From: an uncultured Candidatus Melainabacteria bacterium | GTDB taxonomy: Bacteria > Cyanobacteriota > Vampirovibrionia > Gastranaerophilales > Gastranaerophilaceae | NCBI GenBank assembly: GCA_947525005.1 | Contig: CANNUY010000008.1 | Span: 15,570-79,569, forward strand | Direction of reading: 5' to 3' | DNA length: 64,000 nucleotides | Part shown: positions 15,168-24,447 of the stretch, in pieces | Layout: every line of letters starts with the position of its first letter | Position numbering within the stretch: position 1 is the first letter of the stretch | Program-made: the position numbers and the translations under genes | Notes under the pieces: generated by a model | Told to the model about the DNA's origin: nothing | The model's database searches: none | What the model saw: only the letters and a program-made list of their open reading frames with translations

Positions 15168-15956
15168 CTAAACAGCAACTTTCATTGAGTTAGTAATAAT
15201 TTCATTGAAGCTATCAGCTTTCAAACTTGCACCACCAATTAAAGCACCGTCAATATCTGACATAGTCATTTGTTCTTCAATTGTTGCAGGTTTTACAGAA
15301 CCACCATATAAAATTCTGATTGAATCAGCTGTTTGAGCGTCAGATACTTCTGAAACAACTTTTCTAATCATTGCAATTACTCTGTTTGCTTCAGTTGCAT
15401 CACAAGATTTTCCTGTTCCGATAGCCCAAATTGGTTCATAAGCAATAACAGATTTTGCAATTTCTTCGTTTGACAATCCTGATAATGCAGCTCTGATTTG
15501 GCTTGCGATGTGTTCATCTGTCACACCTGATTCTCTTTGTTCTAGAGTTTCGCCACAGCAGATGATTGGCAACAAACCACCAGCCAAGATAGCTTTTGCT
15601 TTTTTATTAATCATTTCGTCTGTTTCTGAGAAGTATTGTCTTCTTTCTGAGTGTCCGATGATTACATATTTGCAACCGATATCTTTTAACATTTCAACAG
15701 AAACTTCACCAGTATAAGCACCAGATTTTTCCCAGTGACAGTTTTGTGCTGCTAAAGCGATTTTTCCACATTTACAACCTGATAACATTTCTGATACTAC
15801 TGCTAATGATGTAAATGTAGGTGCTACAATTACTTCTGGTAATTGTTCTGCACTGATATCGTGTAATACTGATTTAATCCCTGTCATAAGTGATTTTGCA
15901 TCAGCTTGTAATAAATTCATTTTCCAGTTTCCAGCCATAATTGGACGTCTTGACAT
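15168..15956 (-). CDS. tpiA: Triosephosphate isomerase
   Basis: Interconverts glyceraldehyde-3-phosphate and dihydroxyacetone phosphate in glycolysis and gluconeogenesis. 262 residues, normal length. Visible active-site segments: AGNWKMN near the N terminus (Asn and Lys), GHSERR (His), AYEPIWAIGTG (catalytic Glu) and the phosphate-binding LYGGSVKP and GALIGGASL. The start follows AAAGGAGAAAAAC. Single-gene unit with its own terminator; divergent from glnA. Confidence 0.98.
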   Translation of the reverse strand: MSRRPIMAGNWKMNLLQADAKSLMTGIKSVLHDISAEQLPEVIVAPTFTSLAVVSEMLSGCKCGKIALAAQNCHWEKSGAYTGEVSVEMLKDIGCKYVIIGHSERRQYFSETDEMINKKAKAILAGGLLPIICCGETLEQRESGVTDEHIASQIRAALSGLSNEEIAKSVIAYEPIWAIGTGKSCDATEANRVIAMIRKVVSEVSDAQTADSIRILYGGSVKPATIEEQMTMSDIDGALIGGASLKADSFNEIITNSMKVAV

Positions 15957-16056
15957 AGTTTTTCTCCTTTTTTAGTAACCACATCTTGAGTTTAAAATAA
16001 ACATGGTTTTCTATCAAGCAATTTTGTATTACTCATATTAATAAATTATAAAATTC

Positions 16057-16086
16057 TTGACCATTTTTTTAAAAAAAGTATATACT
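16057..16086 (+). promoter_or_regulatory. Sigma70-type promoter of glnA
   Basis: TTGACC at 16057-16062, an 18-base spacer and TATACT at 16081-16086, about 40 bases before the glnA start codon. This ordinary promoter contrasts with the recurrent CAATTTT-type element. Confidence 0.65.
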
Positions 16087-16126
16087 TTATAACTGAACAG
16101 ACACGTATGTACTAAAAGGAGGATTT

Positions 16127-17491
16127 ATGTCAGAATTTACATACAAAAGATTGGACGGAAAAAACTATACTGATGATGATATTAAAGCAATTATTAAAGA
16201 AAATAATATACGCTTTATAAAATTACAGTTTGTTGATATCAATGGTCAAGTTAAAAATATATCTATCCCAGCTCAACATATTGACAAAATTTTAGCTAAC
16301 GAAATTATGTTAGACGGTTCTTCTATTAAAGGTTTTAGAAGTATTGAAACATCAGATATGTTCTTCTATCCTGATAAAAACACTTTTGAAGTTTTGCCTT
16401 GGAGAAGTGAAGAAGGTTATCAATCTGCAAGAATTATTTGTGATATTTATAACGCTGACGGAACTCCTTTTGAAGGTTGTCCTCGTTGCAACTTAAAAAG
16501 AGTTATGAACGAAGCCAAAAAACTTGGATTTACAATGAATATTGGACCTGAAGCAGAGTTCTTCTTATTCTCAAAAGATGAAGACGGAAATATTACAACA
16601 TCAACTCAGGATAATGCAGGATATTATGATGTAGGACCAGAAGATTTAGGAGAAGATGTACGTTCAGATATCGTTACAACTTTACAAGATATGGGATTTG
16701 ATATTGAAGCTTCTCACCACGAAGTTGCAGACGGTCAACACGAAGTAGATTTTAAATACTCTGATATTTTGACAACAGCTGATAATGTTGTTACATTCAA
16801 GGTTGTAGTAAAAGCGATTGCTGCACTTCACTATTTACACGCAACATTTATGCCTAAACCAATTTTTGGCATCAATGGTTCTGGTATGCACTGTAACGTG
16901 TCATTGTTCAAAGATGGTAAAAATGCTTTTTATGATGAAAAATCTGAATATCAACTTTCTGACACTGCAAAATATGCAATCGGTGGTATGTTGAAACACG
17001 TTAAGAGTATTACAGCAATTTTGAACCCAACAGTAAACAGCTACAAACGTCTAGTTCCAGGGTATGAAGCTCCTGTTTATTTGGCTTGGTCACTTGCAAA
17101 TAGAAGTGCCTTACTAAGAGTTCCTGCAAAAAGAGGTATTGCAACAAGAGTTGAATTACGTTCACCAGATCCAGCTTGTAACCCATATTTAGCATTCGCA
17201 ACAATCTTGGAAGCTTGCTTAGATGGTATAAGAAACAAGATTGAGCCACCTGCTCCTGTTGAATCAAATATCTACAAATTGTCTACAAAGGAAAGAAAAA
17301 GACAAAAAATTGATTCACTTCCAGGAACATTAAAAGAAGCCGTTGATATGCTTGACCGTTCATTAGTTGCAAATGCAGCTCTTGGTCAACATATTATGAA
17401 CGAATTTGTAACTGCAAAAGAAAAAGAATGGGATTCTTATAGAACTGCTGTTACAAAATGGGAATTAGATAAATATCTAGGTAGATATTAA
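16127..17491 (+). CDS. glnA: Glutamine synthetase (type I)
   Basis: ATP-dependent amidation of glutamate to glutamine, the main ammonium assimilation step. 454 residues, as in the GSI-alpha class. Motifs: the N-terminal beta-grasp with LQFVDINGQVKN; DGSSIKGF; metal ligands in GPEAEFFLF and HHEVADGQHEVDF; NGSGMHCNVSLF; the substrate loop ILNPTVNSYKRLVPGYEAP; and RSPDPACNPYLAF. The C terminus lacks an obvious adenylylation-loop tyrosine motif, so control by feedback inhibition is more likely; that is inference. Strong AAAAGGAGG ribosome binding site, terminator downstream. Confidence 0.97.
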   Translation: MSEFTYKRLDGKNYTDDDIKAIIKENNIRFIKLQFVDINGQVKNISIPAQHIDKILANEIMLDGSSIKGFRSIETSDMFFYPDKNTFEVLPWRSEEGYQSARIICDIYNADGTPFEGCPRCNLKRVMNEAKKLGFTMNIGPEAEFFLFSKDEDGNITTSTQDNAGYYDVGPEDLGEDVRSDIVTTLQDMGFDIEASHHEVADGQHEVDFKYSDILTTADNVVTFKVVVKAIAALHYLHATFMPKPIFGINGSGMHCNVSLFKDGKNAFYDEKSEYQLSDTAKYAIGGMLKHVKSITAILNPTVNSYKRLVPGYEAPVYLAWSLANRSALLRVPAKRGIATRVELRSPDPACNPYLAFATILEACLDGIRNKIEPPAPVESNIYKLSTKERKRQKIDSLPGTLKEAVDMLDRSLVANAALGQHIMNEFVTAKEKEWDSYRTAVTKWELDKYLGRY

Positions 17492-17520
17492 TCATTAAAT
17501 AAAAAAGTTCAAATACAAAA

Positions 17521-17545
17521 AACAGGTAGTTGGGGACTACCTGTT
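17521..17545 (+). terminator. Terminator of glnA
   Basis: AACAGGTAGT and ACTACCTGTT pair around a TGGGG loop, followed by a T run. Confidence 0.9.
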
Positions 17546-17561
17546 TTTTTGATTTTTAATT

Positions 17562-17579
17562 GGGGGGGAGGGGAGGGGT
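17562..17579 (+). other. G-tract with four guanine runs (possible G-quadruplex)
   Basis: Eighteen bases consisting only of G runs of seven, four and four separated by single A residues. In a genome this AT-rich, such a run is unusual. It lies in the spacer between glnA and the minus-strand Gly-rich gene and can be split into four GGG runs. Confidence 0.6.
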
Positions 17580-17715
17580 GATAATTATAAAATTAAATCT
17601 GTGTTTTAGTATGCATGTGGGGTGCATTACCATTTTTGAGTGATTTATTGTGTTTTTAGCGTATTAATGCTTGTTAAAAGTACGATTATTTTAATTGTGT
17701 AGTGTTTTTAATAAA

Positions 17716-18018
17716 TTAGATATAATATCCTAAATCCATTCTAGCTAAGGTTCTATTTGAAACGCCAACTGATGTGAATGCGTCCAATCCATATATCATT
17801 CTGCAAGGTCTATTGAATCCAAACCCGAATGTTGAAAAACCAAGTCCGTAGTTGTTAAAACCAAAACTATATGAGTTAAATCCACAACTGTTGTAACCAA
17901 ATCCTGTGTAGCTACCAAAAGAATATGGTCTGTGACAACAATTACTTCCTGCTGCTAATCCGATGCCAACACCAGTTAGAGCTCCAAAGGCTGCGCCTGT
18001 CCAAAATTTTCCACTCAT
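17716..18018 (-). CDS. Gly/Phe/Tyr/Ser-rich small protein (100 aa)
   Basis: 100 residues. An N-terminal Gly/Ala hydrophobic segment (FWTGAAFGALTGVGIGLAAG, about residues 5-24) may sit in a membrane or act as a glycine-zipper. Residues 35-75 are repeats of the form (F/Y)G(F/Y/L)(N/S), and two adjacent cysteines precede them. No classical signal peptide. The start follows TTGGGGAT. It is preceded by an exact copy of the recurrent promoter element at 18050-18080. Composition suggests a self-associating structural protein; no family is recognised. Confidence 0.6.
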   Translation of the reverse strand: MSGKFWTGAAFGALTGVGIGLAAGSNCCHRPYSFGSYTGFGYNSCGFNSYSFGFNNYGLGFSTFGFGFNRPCRMIYGLDAFTSVGVSNRTLARMDLGYYI

Positions 18019-18049
18019 TTTAAATTATCCCCAATTTATTCCCCGTACT

Positions 18050-18080
18050 TATATAAAGATTTTTTATTCTGAAAAATTGA
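18050..18080 (-). promoter_or_regulatory. Recurrent promoter-like element, copy c
   Basis: On the minus strand TCAATTTT, 15 bases, TTTATATA, then AGTACGGGG. The same continuation (AGTACGGGA) follows the copy at 34910-34942. Confidence 0.65.
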
Positions 18081-18266
18081 TTAATTTATTTAAAAATTTT
18101 TAAAAATTTTTCAATTAACAACTAAATCCCAATAATAATAAGAAAACTTAAGGTTTACAAAAATTAACAATTCGTTTAATTTTATTAAAGAAATTGTAGA
18201 AAGTGTCGTCATGGAAATAGTGCGATGTGTAGCGCACCAAGTAATAGATTAATAAGATTAGGATTT

Positions 18267-20798
18267 ATGTCAAACGGAGTAAACAACGATAATACCGAGA
18301 ATAAAACGATTTCGATAAACGAACTGCAAAGAAAGTTGTCGAGTTCAGAATCCACTATTTATACCGAAGAGGGTATGAAGTCTATTTTTGATGCGTATAA
18401 TACAAATAAAAATTCTGATAAAGAGTCTGTAGAAGTTTTAGATTCTAACGAGTTACAAAGTTTAATTGATGATATAAAATCTTATGATGGCAAGGTTGAT
18501 AATGAGAAAAAAGACGGTTACATTGATGCAGATGAAGCCGATTTGTTTATAAGAGATTTTAATGAAAAACATAAAGACAGTCCAATAAAATCAGAAGATT
18601 TATTTGGATTTGTAGCAAATTTCTTAAAACGTCAAAATGTTAATAATAAAAAGATTGAGTCAGTTCAAAAAAAAGTAGAAACAGTTGGTAAACCACTTTC
18701 TAAAAAATCTGTTTCAATGGTAGCGTATGTTGATGGCGAACCAAAAGATGTAGAAGTTAATATCGAATTGTACGCAACAAAAGATAAAAAATATGTTCTG
18801 ATGTATAAATATGGAGCAACAACAGGTTCAGAATATCAACAAAATATTGCTAAAGACTATGGTTATGTAGGAGATAATGCTTGGAGTGAATTTATGACAA
18901 ACTCACTTCATTTTGACTCAAATACTTATGAAATATCGTTTAAGCCAACATCAGCCGATAATAAAAATAAAAAAGTTGGCACATCAAATGTCACCGGTGG
19001 TTCACCGACATCTTTATCAAGAATCGGCAAAAGAGTTGATAAACCACTTACTGATAAAGAAATTTCTGAAATTGATGATAGATATGCAAGTCCTGATGTT
19101 ATAAACACAATTGCAGTTTTTTGTGATTTTTTGAAAACATCTATTGCTCAAGCAGAACAAGATTTGAATAATGATGAAAAAACATATGGTTGGGCAGAAC
19201 ACGTTGCTGACCTTATTGGTGAAATTCGTGATGTTAATACAATGTCAAATATGCGTCAATTGATTGCAGATGCAAAACAATATTTACATATGATGTTGAA
19301 TGCTGATAATTCACCTGAAGGTATAAAAGCAGGTAAAGATTTTTTTGAGGTATATAAAAACTTTACAGGTAAAGAAAAATTTGATGAGAAAGAAATTCAA
19401 AAGTTTTTACAAACAAAACTAAAATATGAATCTCAAGAACCAGTTATTAAAACATATAGATATATAAAAAGTAACTTAAATGATTCTATAAAAGAATATG
19501 CAAAATATTACTACGGAAACTATTATCCTAATAATACAAATAATACAAAAAACAATGAATATAATCAAAAAAAGATGATGGAAGCATATGACAACATGTT
19601 CAATATGTTTTCTTCATTGACAGGTATATCAAAAGAAAATTTCCATAATATGCTCAATGGGATTGTTCAACGTGGTGATGATCCTATAGAATTTTTAAAG
19701 AATTTTTCAAAAAATATAATTAAAATATCTGAACAAAACGTCAAAGAAACATTAGGGATAGACGATTTGAAAGATTTAGATGATTATGAAGATAATTTAA
19801 AAGATGAATATAATGATAGCAGAAAACGAGCTTTGGGTGATGATGGAGATATAGTTAATAGAATTTCTAAATACAATGATTCACAAATTATAGTTGGCTC
19901 TGTTATAAGTGGCGTAGCTCAAATGGGGTTGTATGCAGCTTGTATGGCACTTTGTCCTGAATTTGCGTTCGCAAAGGGCTTAGAATCGATTGCTTCTGTT
20001 AGTAAAACTACTACAGAAATTCTTTCACTGCTATCAAAAGAGGGATTAAGGTCGGGTTCTTCTTACGCTTTATCATCAATCGTTATTGATAGTTCAAATA
20101 GATTAACAGATGAGATTGATGAAGACAATTTTGAAGCAACAAAATCTGTAATGAAAACTGCAACAATTGAATTTTTGGCAGGTTATTTGTTTGACGGATA
20201 TTTAAAAGCTAAAATATTTAAAAAAGGTGAAAACAAAGTTATCCAAAAAGAAGATGCAGTCAAAGAAGCATACGATGAAATTGGTAAAAAATTCTTAGAT
20301 TCACCTGGAATACGTTTTCACGCAGAGTATCTTGGAAAAATTGCAGCAACAAGAGCAACTGCAGGTGTTATTGGTGGGACAAAAGACAGTGTTAAAGAAA
20401 CATTCAAAGAGTCTTGTTCAGGTCAATATAGTTTAAGTTCAATAGGTTTAGCCTTTATTGCTGGTGCAATATCAAATGCAACGATGATAAAATTTAAAAA
20501 CTCAAGCTTTACAAAAGAAGAACATAAAATATTGGGTAAATTCATTGAAAAAGCACCTAAGAAAGGCACTAAAAATGATATTAATGCGTATCTAAATTCA
20601 ATAGATAAAGATGATCAAGTATACGTAAAAGATTATTTAAAAAGTATTAGAATGGAGATTTTGCAATATATGAATACACATTCTACAGAAGATGGTGCAC
20701 AAGAAGTTCTTCATTTTATTAAAACAACTCCAGAAGCACTTGATGAGATGATAATAAGTTATGCCATAATTGAAGATAATATTAATGGCGTTATGTAG
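18267..20798 (+). CDS. Large hypothetical protein with an EF-hand-like loop (843 aa)
   Basis: No family recognised. I chose the ATG at 18267 (MSNGVNNDN) because AGGA lies five bases upstream; an ATG at 18225 would add 14 residues without a good ribosome binding site. There is no signal peptide. Near residue 80, after DSNELQSLIDDI, a loop with N-x-K-x-D-G-Y-I-D-x-x-E spacing fits an EF-hand calcium site. The middle is hydrophilic and helical, rich in Lys, Asp and Asn. Hydrophobic stretches occur around residues 555-590 (IIVGSVISGVAQMGLYAACM) and 740-755. It could be a secreted or effector-like protein, by analogy with the smaller no-signal proteins around it; that is inference. Confidence 0.6.
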   Translation: MSNGVNNDNTENKTISINELQRKLSSSESTIYTEEGMKSIFDAYNTNKNSDKESVEVLDSNELQSLIDDIKSYDGKVDNEKKDGYIDADEADLFIRDFNEKHKDSPIKSEDLFGFVANFLKRQNVNNKKIESVQKKVETVGKPLSKKSVSMVAYVDGEPKDVEVNIELYATKDKKYVLMYKYGATTGSEYQQNIAKDYGYVGDNAWSEFMTNSLHFDSNTYEISFKPTSADNKNKKVGTSNVTGGSPTSLSRIGKRVDKPLTDKEISEIDDRYASPDVINTIAVFCDFLKTSIAQAEQDLNNDEKTYGWAEHVADLIGEIRDVNTMSNMRQLIADAKQYLHMMLNADNSPEGIKAGKDFFEVYKNFTGKEKFDEKEIQKFLQTKLKYESQEPVIKTYRYIKSNLNDSIKEYAKYYYGNYYPNNTNNTKNNEYNQKKMMEAYDNMFNMFSSLTGISKENFHNMLNGIVQRGDDPIEFLKNFSKNIIKISEQNVKETLGIDDLKDLDDYEDNLKDEYNDSRKRALGDDGDIVNRISKYNDSQIIVGSVISGVAQMGLYAACMALCPEFAFAKGLESIASVSKTTTEILSLLSKEGLRSGSSYALSSIVIDSSNRLTDEIDEDNFEATKSVMKTATIEFLAGYLFDGYLKAKIFKKGENKVIQKEDAVKEAYDEIGKKFLDSPGIRFHAEYLGKIAATRATAGVIGGTKDSVKETFKESCSGQYSLSSIGLAFIAGAISNATMIKFKNSSFTKEEHKILGKFIEKAPKKGTKNDINAYLNSIDKDDQVYVKDYLKSIRMEILQYMNTHSTEDGAQEVLHFIKTTPEALDEMIISYAIIEDNINGVM

Positions 20799-20882
20799 AC
20801 TAAATTAAAATTTTGATGGACAGTGTAAGTAAACTATAGTATTCAATCATGTAAAAAATTCTTAATAAAAGACAAAAAATAA

Positions 20883-20914
20883 GCAATTTTTTTTATTAAG
20901 TTACTTATATATAA
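20883..20914 (+). promoter_or_regulatory. Recurrent promoter-like element, copy d (looser)
   Basis: GCAATTTT, 15 bases, then TATATATAA; the -10 part is shifted by about one base compared with the tight copies. It lies about 30 bases upstream of the start of the 20945 gene. Confidence 0.5.
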
Positions 20915-20944
20915 CGTGTACAAAAATAATATTGGAGTGTGTGA

Positions 20945-21367
20945 ATGCAACAAAATTCTAGTGTTAATTTTGGGATGGCGTTTAGAAGTCCTTCTAAGTC
21001 GTCAATGCCTTACTTCAAAAAATATCTAGCCAACGGAACTGGAAGAATTGATACAGAGGCGTTGGGAGAATTTGTTGTCAAGCAATCAAAAAACAATAAA
21101 GTCGATATGCAATATTTACATACAAAAAAAGGTGATATGTTTGAGGTATTTGAAATAAATAACCCAACGAATAAAGTCACTGTACCCATTAAAAACAGCA
21201 ATCCTGACAAAGCTAAACCACAAGGATTTTTAAATAATTTAAAAGATTGGTTTAAAACAAAAACTGCGAGTTATGAATATCTTCCATTAGGTTCAATGGA
21301 TAACTTGCCACCAGAATTAAAAGAAGCTGGTGCAATTGCAGATAGCATGGAAAAAAAGTTGGTATAA
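20945..21367 (+). CDS. Hypothetical protein with N-terminal VNFGMAF motif (140 aa)
   Basis: 140 residues, basic, no signal peptide and no recognised domain. The N terminus SSVNFGMAFRSPSK resembles the 'NF.G' beginnings that I recall in lineage-specific proteins of gut cyanobacteria and Elusimicrobia. The ribosome binding site GGAG is followed directly by TGTGTG and the ATG. It follows the 843-residue protein on the same strand but has its own recurrent promoter element. Function unknown. Confidence 0.55.
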   Translation: MQQNSSVNFGMAFRSPSKSSMPYFKKYLANGTGRIDTEALGEFVVKQSKNNKVDMQYLHTKKGDMFEVFEINNPTNKVTVPIKNSNPDKAKPQGFLNNLKDWFKTKTASYEYLPLGSMDNLPPELKEAGAIADSMEKKLV

Positions 21368-21484
21368 TTTTCAGTTAAGGATTTTAATTATTTAAAATAT
21401 CTAAAGCATTATTTGTTAAATAATGTAAAGATTTCTTATGTATAGTGATGTTCAGTCATACCATACAATCAGATAGAAACTCTA

Positions 21485-21512
21485 TTGACAATATGGATTG
21501 AGAGTATAGAAT
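21485..21512 (+). promoter_or_regulatory. Sigma70-type promoter of tuf
   Basis: A consensus TTGACA at 21485-21490, a 16-base spacer and TAGAAT at 21507-21512. About 90 bases of leader precede the tuf start. Nothing else is seen in the 21368-21601 spacer. Confidence 0.7.
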
Positions 21513-21601
21513 ATATAGTATGAGTTAAACTTAAAATTAAAAAAGAGAGTTAAACTTTATAAAGTTAGTAGTATATAGTAAAAGAAAAGGAGATTAATCT
21601 C

Positions 21602-22810
21602 ATGGCACGTGAAAAGTATGAACGTACGAAACCTCACGTTAACGTAGGTACAATCGGCCACGTTGACCACGGTAAAACAACATTAACAGCTGCTATTACA
21701 GCTACATTGGCAGCAGCAGGTCAAGCAGAATTAAAGAAATTCGATGAAATCGATGCTGCTCCAGAAGAAAAAGCTAGAGGTATAACCATCTCTACAGCTC
21801 ACGTAGAATATGAAACTGCAACTAGACACTATGCTCACGTTGACTGTCCTGGTCACGCTGACTATGTTAAAAACATGATTACAGGTGCTGCTCAAATGGA
21901 CGGTGCTATTCTTGTAGTTGCTGCAACTGACGGTGCTATGCCTCAAACTCGTGAACACATCTTGCTTGCTAGACAGGTTGGTGTTCCAAACTTAGTTGTA
22001 TTCTTAAACAAATGTGATATGGTTGACGATCCAGAATTGTTAGAACTAGTTGAAATGGAAGTAAGAGAATTGTTAACTTCTTACGAATTCGACGGTGACA
22101 ACATTCCATTCATCCACGGTTCAGCATTGAAAGCTTTAGAAGCAGTTCAAGCTAACCCATCAATCAAAAGAGGTGAAAATGAATGGACTGATAAGATTTG
22201 GGAATTGATGGACGCTATCGATACATACTTCCCAGCTCCAGAACGTGATTTGGACAAACCATTCTTGATGCCAATCGAAGATATCTTCTCTATCACAGGT
22301 CGTGGTACAGTTGCTACAGGTAGAGTAGAACGTGGTATCGTTAAAGTTGGTGACGAAGTTGAATTAGTTGGTTTAGGCGAAACTAAAAAGACTACAGTTA
22401 CTGGTGTTGAAATGTTCAGAAAATCACTTGATCAAGGTCAAGCTGGTGACAACATTGGTGCTTTATTGCGTGGTGTTGATAAAACTGAAATTCAACGTGG
22501 TCAAGTTTTATGTAAACCTGGTTCAATCCACCCACACACTAAATTCACAGCTAACGTATACGTTTTGAAAAAAGAAGAAGGTGGACGTCACACTCCATTC
22601 TTCCCTGGTTACAGACCTCAATTCTATATCAGAACAACTGACGTTACTGGTTCTATCAAATTTGATGGTGAAATGGTAATGCCTGGTGATAACGTAGTTA
22701 TGGAAGTTGAACTTATCGCTCCAGTAGCTATCGAACAAGGTATGAGATTCGCTATCCGTGAAGGTGGTAGAACAGTTGGTGCTGGTGTTGTTGACAAAAT
22801 TATTGAATAA
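21602..22810 (+). CDS. tuf: Translation elongation factor Tu
   Basis: GTPase that delivers aminoacyl-tRNA to the ribosome. 402 residues. G1 GHVDHGKTT, G3 DCPGHADY, G4 NKCD and the switch-I region with RGITI are intact, and domains II and III are complete. It stands as a single-gene unit with its own promoter and terminator instead of following fusA in a str operon, so a second copy or a broken str operon may exist elsewhere. GC content and codon choice are richer than in neighbouring hypothetical genes, as expected for a highly expressed gene. Confidence 0.99.
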   Translation: MAREKYERTKPHVNVGTIGHVDHGKTTLTAAITATLAAAGQAELKKFDEIDAAPEEKARGITISTAHVEYETATRHYAHVDCPGHADYVKNMITGAAQMDGAILVVAATDGAMPQTREHILLARQVGVPNLVVFLNKCDMVDDPELLELVEMEVRELLTSYEFDGDNIPFIHGSALKALEAVQANPSIKRGENEWTDKIWELMDAIDTYFPAPERDLDKPFLMPIEDIFSITGRGTVATGRVERGIVKVGDEVELVGLGETKKTTVTGVEMFRKSLDQGQAGDNIGALLRGVDKTEIQRGQVLCKPGSIHPHTKFTANVYVLKKEEGGRHTPFFPGYRPQFYIRTTDVTGSIKFDGEMVMPGDNVVMEVELIAPVAIEQGMRFAIREGGRTVGAGVVDKIIE

Positions 22811-22840
22811 TTTTAGATAACATTGGTACATACCAAGTTT

Positions 22841-22874
22841 AAAAAGCGATTAAGGGAAACCTTAATCGCTTTTT
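22841..22874 (+). terminator. Terminator of tuf
   Basis: A perfect 15-base-pair stem from 22841 to 22874 around a GAAA tetraloop, ending in five T residues. It may also stop transcription of the convergent gene at 22894. Confidence 0.92.
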
Positions 22875-22893
22875 GTTTTATCATTGAAGAAAA

Positions 22894-23466
22894 TTAGGCA
22901 ACTTCTTCCATTTCTGGTTCTTCTGCCTGTGGAGTATTTACTACATAATCTGTTGGTTTTTGTTCTGTATTTGCATCTGCTTTTTCAGGTTTATGTCCAA
23001 ATCCAACAACTTTTGTGGCAATTGCGGAGAATAATGCTAATACAGCTTTAGCACCATAATCTTTAATTAATCCTACAACTACATCAACTAACGCATCTTG
23101 GATTTGTTGTGGAACTTTTACCTTTCCTACACTTGCTCCAATATTAGCAGATAATATTTTTTGTTCATTATTATTAATATCATAATCATCATCAGGTTTT
23201 CTGATATCAATAATTTTATCTCCAGCATTTCCTAATTCTACAGTATCTCTATCTGGAGAAAATTCCAACGGTTTAGTACGTTCTTTTATATAATCCGGAG
23301 CATAACTAACGGTTACAATATCTTTTGGTTTAGATGCTTCTGTTTTTACATCTTCAGTTAATTTTTTAAGCTTTTCAATTTTAGCTTCAGTTGCTTTCTC
23401 AGGATCATAATAAACTGGTTTTCCGTCAGGATAGTTACCAATACTATTAGGCATTACAGTCGTCAT
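22894..23466 (-). CDS. Hypothetical protein (190 aa), hydrophobic helix near C terminus
   Basis: No family recognised. The ATG at 23466 (MTTVMPNSIG) is preferred, with GTGAGGTACT upstream; an ATG at 23496 would add ten residues. No signal peptide. The first 110 residues are charged and proline-containing. Residues about 120-160 form a hydrophobic amphipathic region (IQDALVDVVVGLIKDYG, then AVLALFSAIATKVVG), and the last 25 are acidic. It is preceded by the recurrent promoter element at 23500-23530, and its leader contains TGTGTGTATGTGTAA. Confidence 0.55.
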   Translation of the reverse strand: MTTVMPNSIGNYPDGKPVYYDPEKATEAKIEKLKKLTEDVKTEASKPKDIVTVSYAPDYIKERTKPLEFSPDRDTVELGNAGDKIIDIRKPDDDYDINNNEQKILSANIGASVGKVKVPQQIQDALVDVVVGLIKDYGAKAVLALFSAIATKVVGFGHKPEKADANTEQKPTDYVVNTPQAEEPEMEEVA

Positions 23467-23499
23467 AGGCAGTACCTCACAATTACACATACACACATG

Positions 23500-23530
23500 T
23501 ATATTAAGTAATATTTTTTAAAGAATTTGC
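23500..23530 (-). promoter_or_regulatory. Recurrent promoter-like element, copy e
   Basis: On the minus strand GCAAATTC, 15 bases, TTAATATA, then CATGTGTG. One change in each box, spacing exact. Confidence 0.5.
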
Positions 23531-23692
23531 GTTTTTGTAACAATAGTTTACAAGATTAAATGTTTTATGCTCACAAAAATTCCGAATATAGTTTGTAATT
23601 TATAATGTCTAATGTTTATTTTCTATTAACATACTCTTTCTGAATATCAATTTCTTAATAACTCAATAACCTTGTCGTTAGTAATAACTTTA

Positions 23693-24367
23693 TCAATGTG
23701 GTGATGATGTAGCAAGACATAGTATATCATTTATTCCTGCTGATTTAAGTTCTGATATCATTGATTCAAATGTTGAACCTGTCGTACAGATATCATCAAT
23801 CAATAAAACGGTTTTACCTTCAATAAATTTTGATTTATCTACCATAAATGCTTTACTAAGGTTTTTTAATCGTTCTTGACGAGTCAATTTATATTGTGCT
23901 TTTGTCTTTTTTACTCGTTTTATAAGTTCATAATTAGGCTCATATCCACTTAGTTTACAAAATTCCTCTGCTACAAGCTTCATCTGATTATATCCTCGTT
24001 CTCGTTCTCTTGTCTTATGTAATGGAACAGGAACAACCTGAAAATCGTTAGCTATTTCTTTCTCTTTCAAAACTTCTTGAAAATATTCCCACATAAACTT
24101 TGCTTGATAATATGCAAGTTCTTTTTGGTGGTGATACTTTATTCCTCTAATCATCTTTTGTAAAGTCTTTTCGTACAATCCTGCAACATAAATATCAATT
24201 CCAAGTACTTGTCGATTGGCTCTATAGTTAGAAAAGCAAAGTTCATTATAACATTTAGAACACATTTTAACAGCTTCTTTGCTTTTACCACAAAAATAAC
24301 AACGCTTTTTATAAATGTAATCAAGTAGAGTATTTATAAATCTAATTATTTTTTCTATAATTTCCAT
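23693..24367 (-). CDS. ComF family protein (amidophosphoribosyltransferase-like)
   Basis: 224 residues. The N-terminal zinc finger CYFCGKSKEAVKMCSKC is followed by a type I phosphoribosyltransferase domain with VPVPLHKTRERERGYNQ and the PRPP loop LLIDDICTTGST. ComF proteins take part in DNA uptake during natural transformation in several bacteria. The window also has a pilin-like gene at 55456, which would be consistent with competence, but no other competence gene is seen. No clear Shine-Dalgarno sequence before the ATG. It is a single gene downstream of the oad operon, separated by a terminator. Confidence 0.9.
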   Translation of the reverse strand: MEIIEKIIRFINTLLDYIYKKRCYFCGKSKEAVKMCSKCYNELCFSNYRANRQVLGIDIYVAGLYEKTLQKMIRGIKYHHQKELAYYQAKFMWEYFQEVLKEKEIANDFQVVPVPLHKTRERERGYNQMKLVAEEFCKLSGYEPNYELIKRVKKTKAQYKLTRQERLKNLSKAFMVDKSKFIEGKTVLLIDDICTTGSTFESMISELKSAGINDILCLATSSPH

Positions 24368-24398
24368 GTGTTCAATTTAGCATAAACTCAGGCATTAA

Positions 24399-24432
24399 AA
24401 AAGAGGAGCCTTTTATTAAAGACCCCTCTTTT
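24399..24432 (-). terminator. Terminator of the oad operon
   Basis: AAAAGAGG and CCTCTTTT form the base of a hairpin whose upper part has CTTTTATTAAAG, just after oadB. Confidence 0.8.
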
Positions 24433-24447
24433 ATATATTTTATCAAA

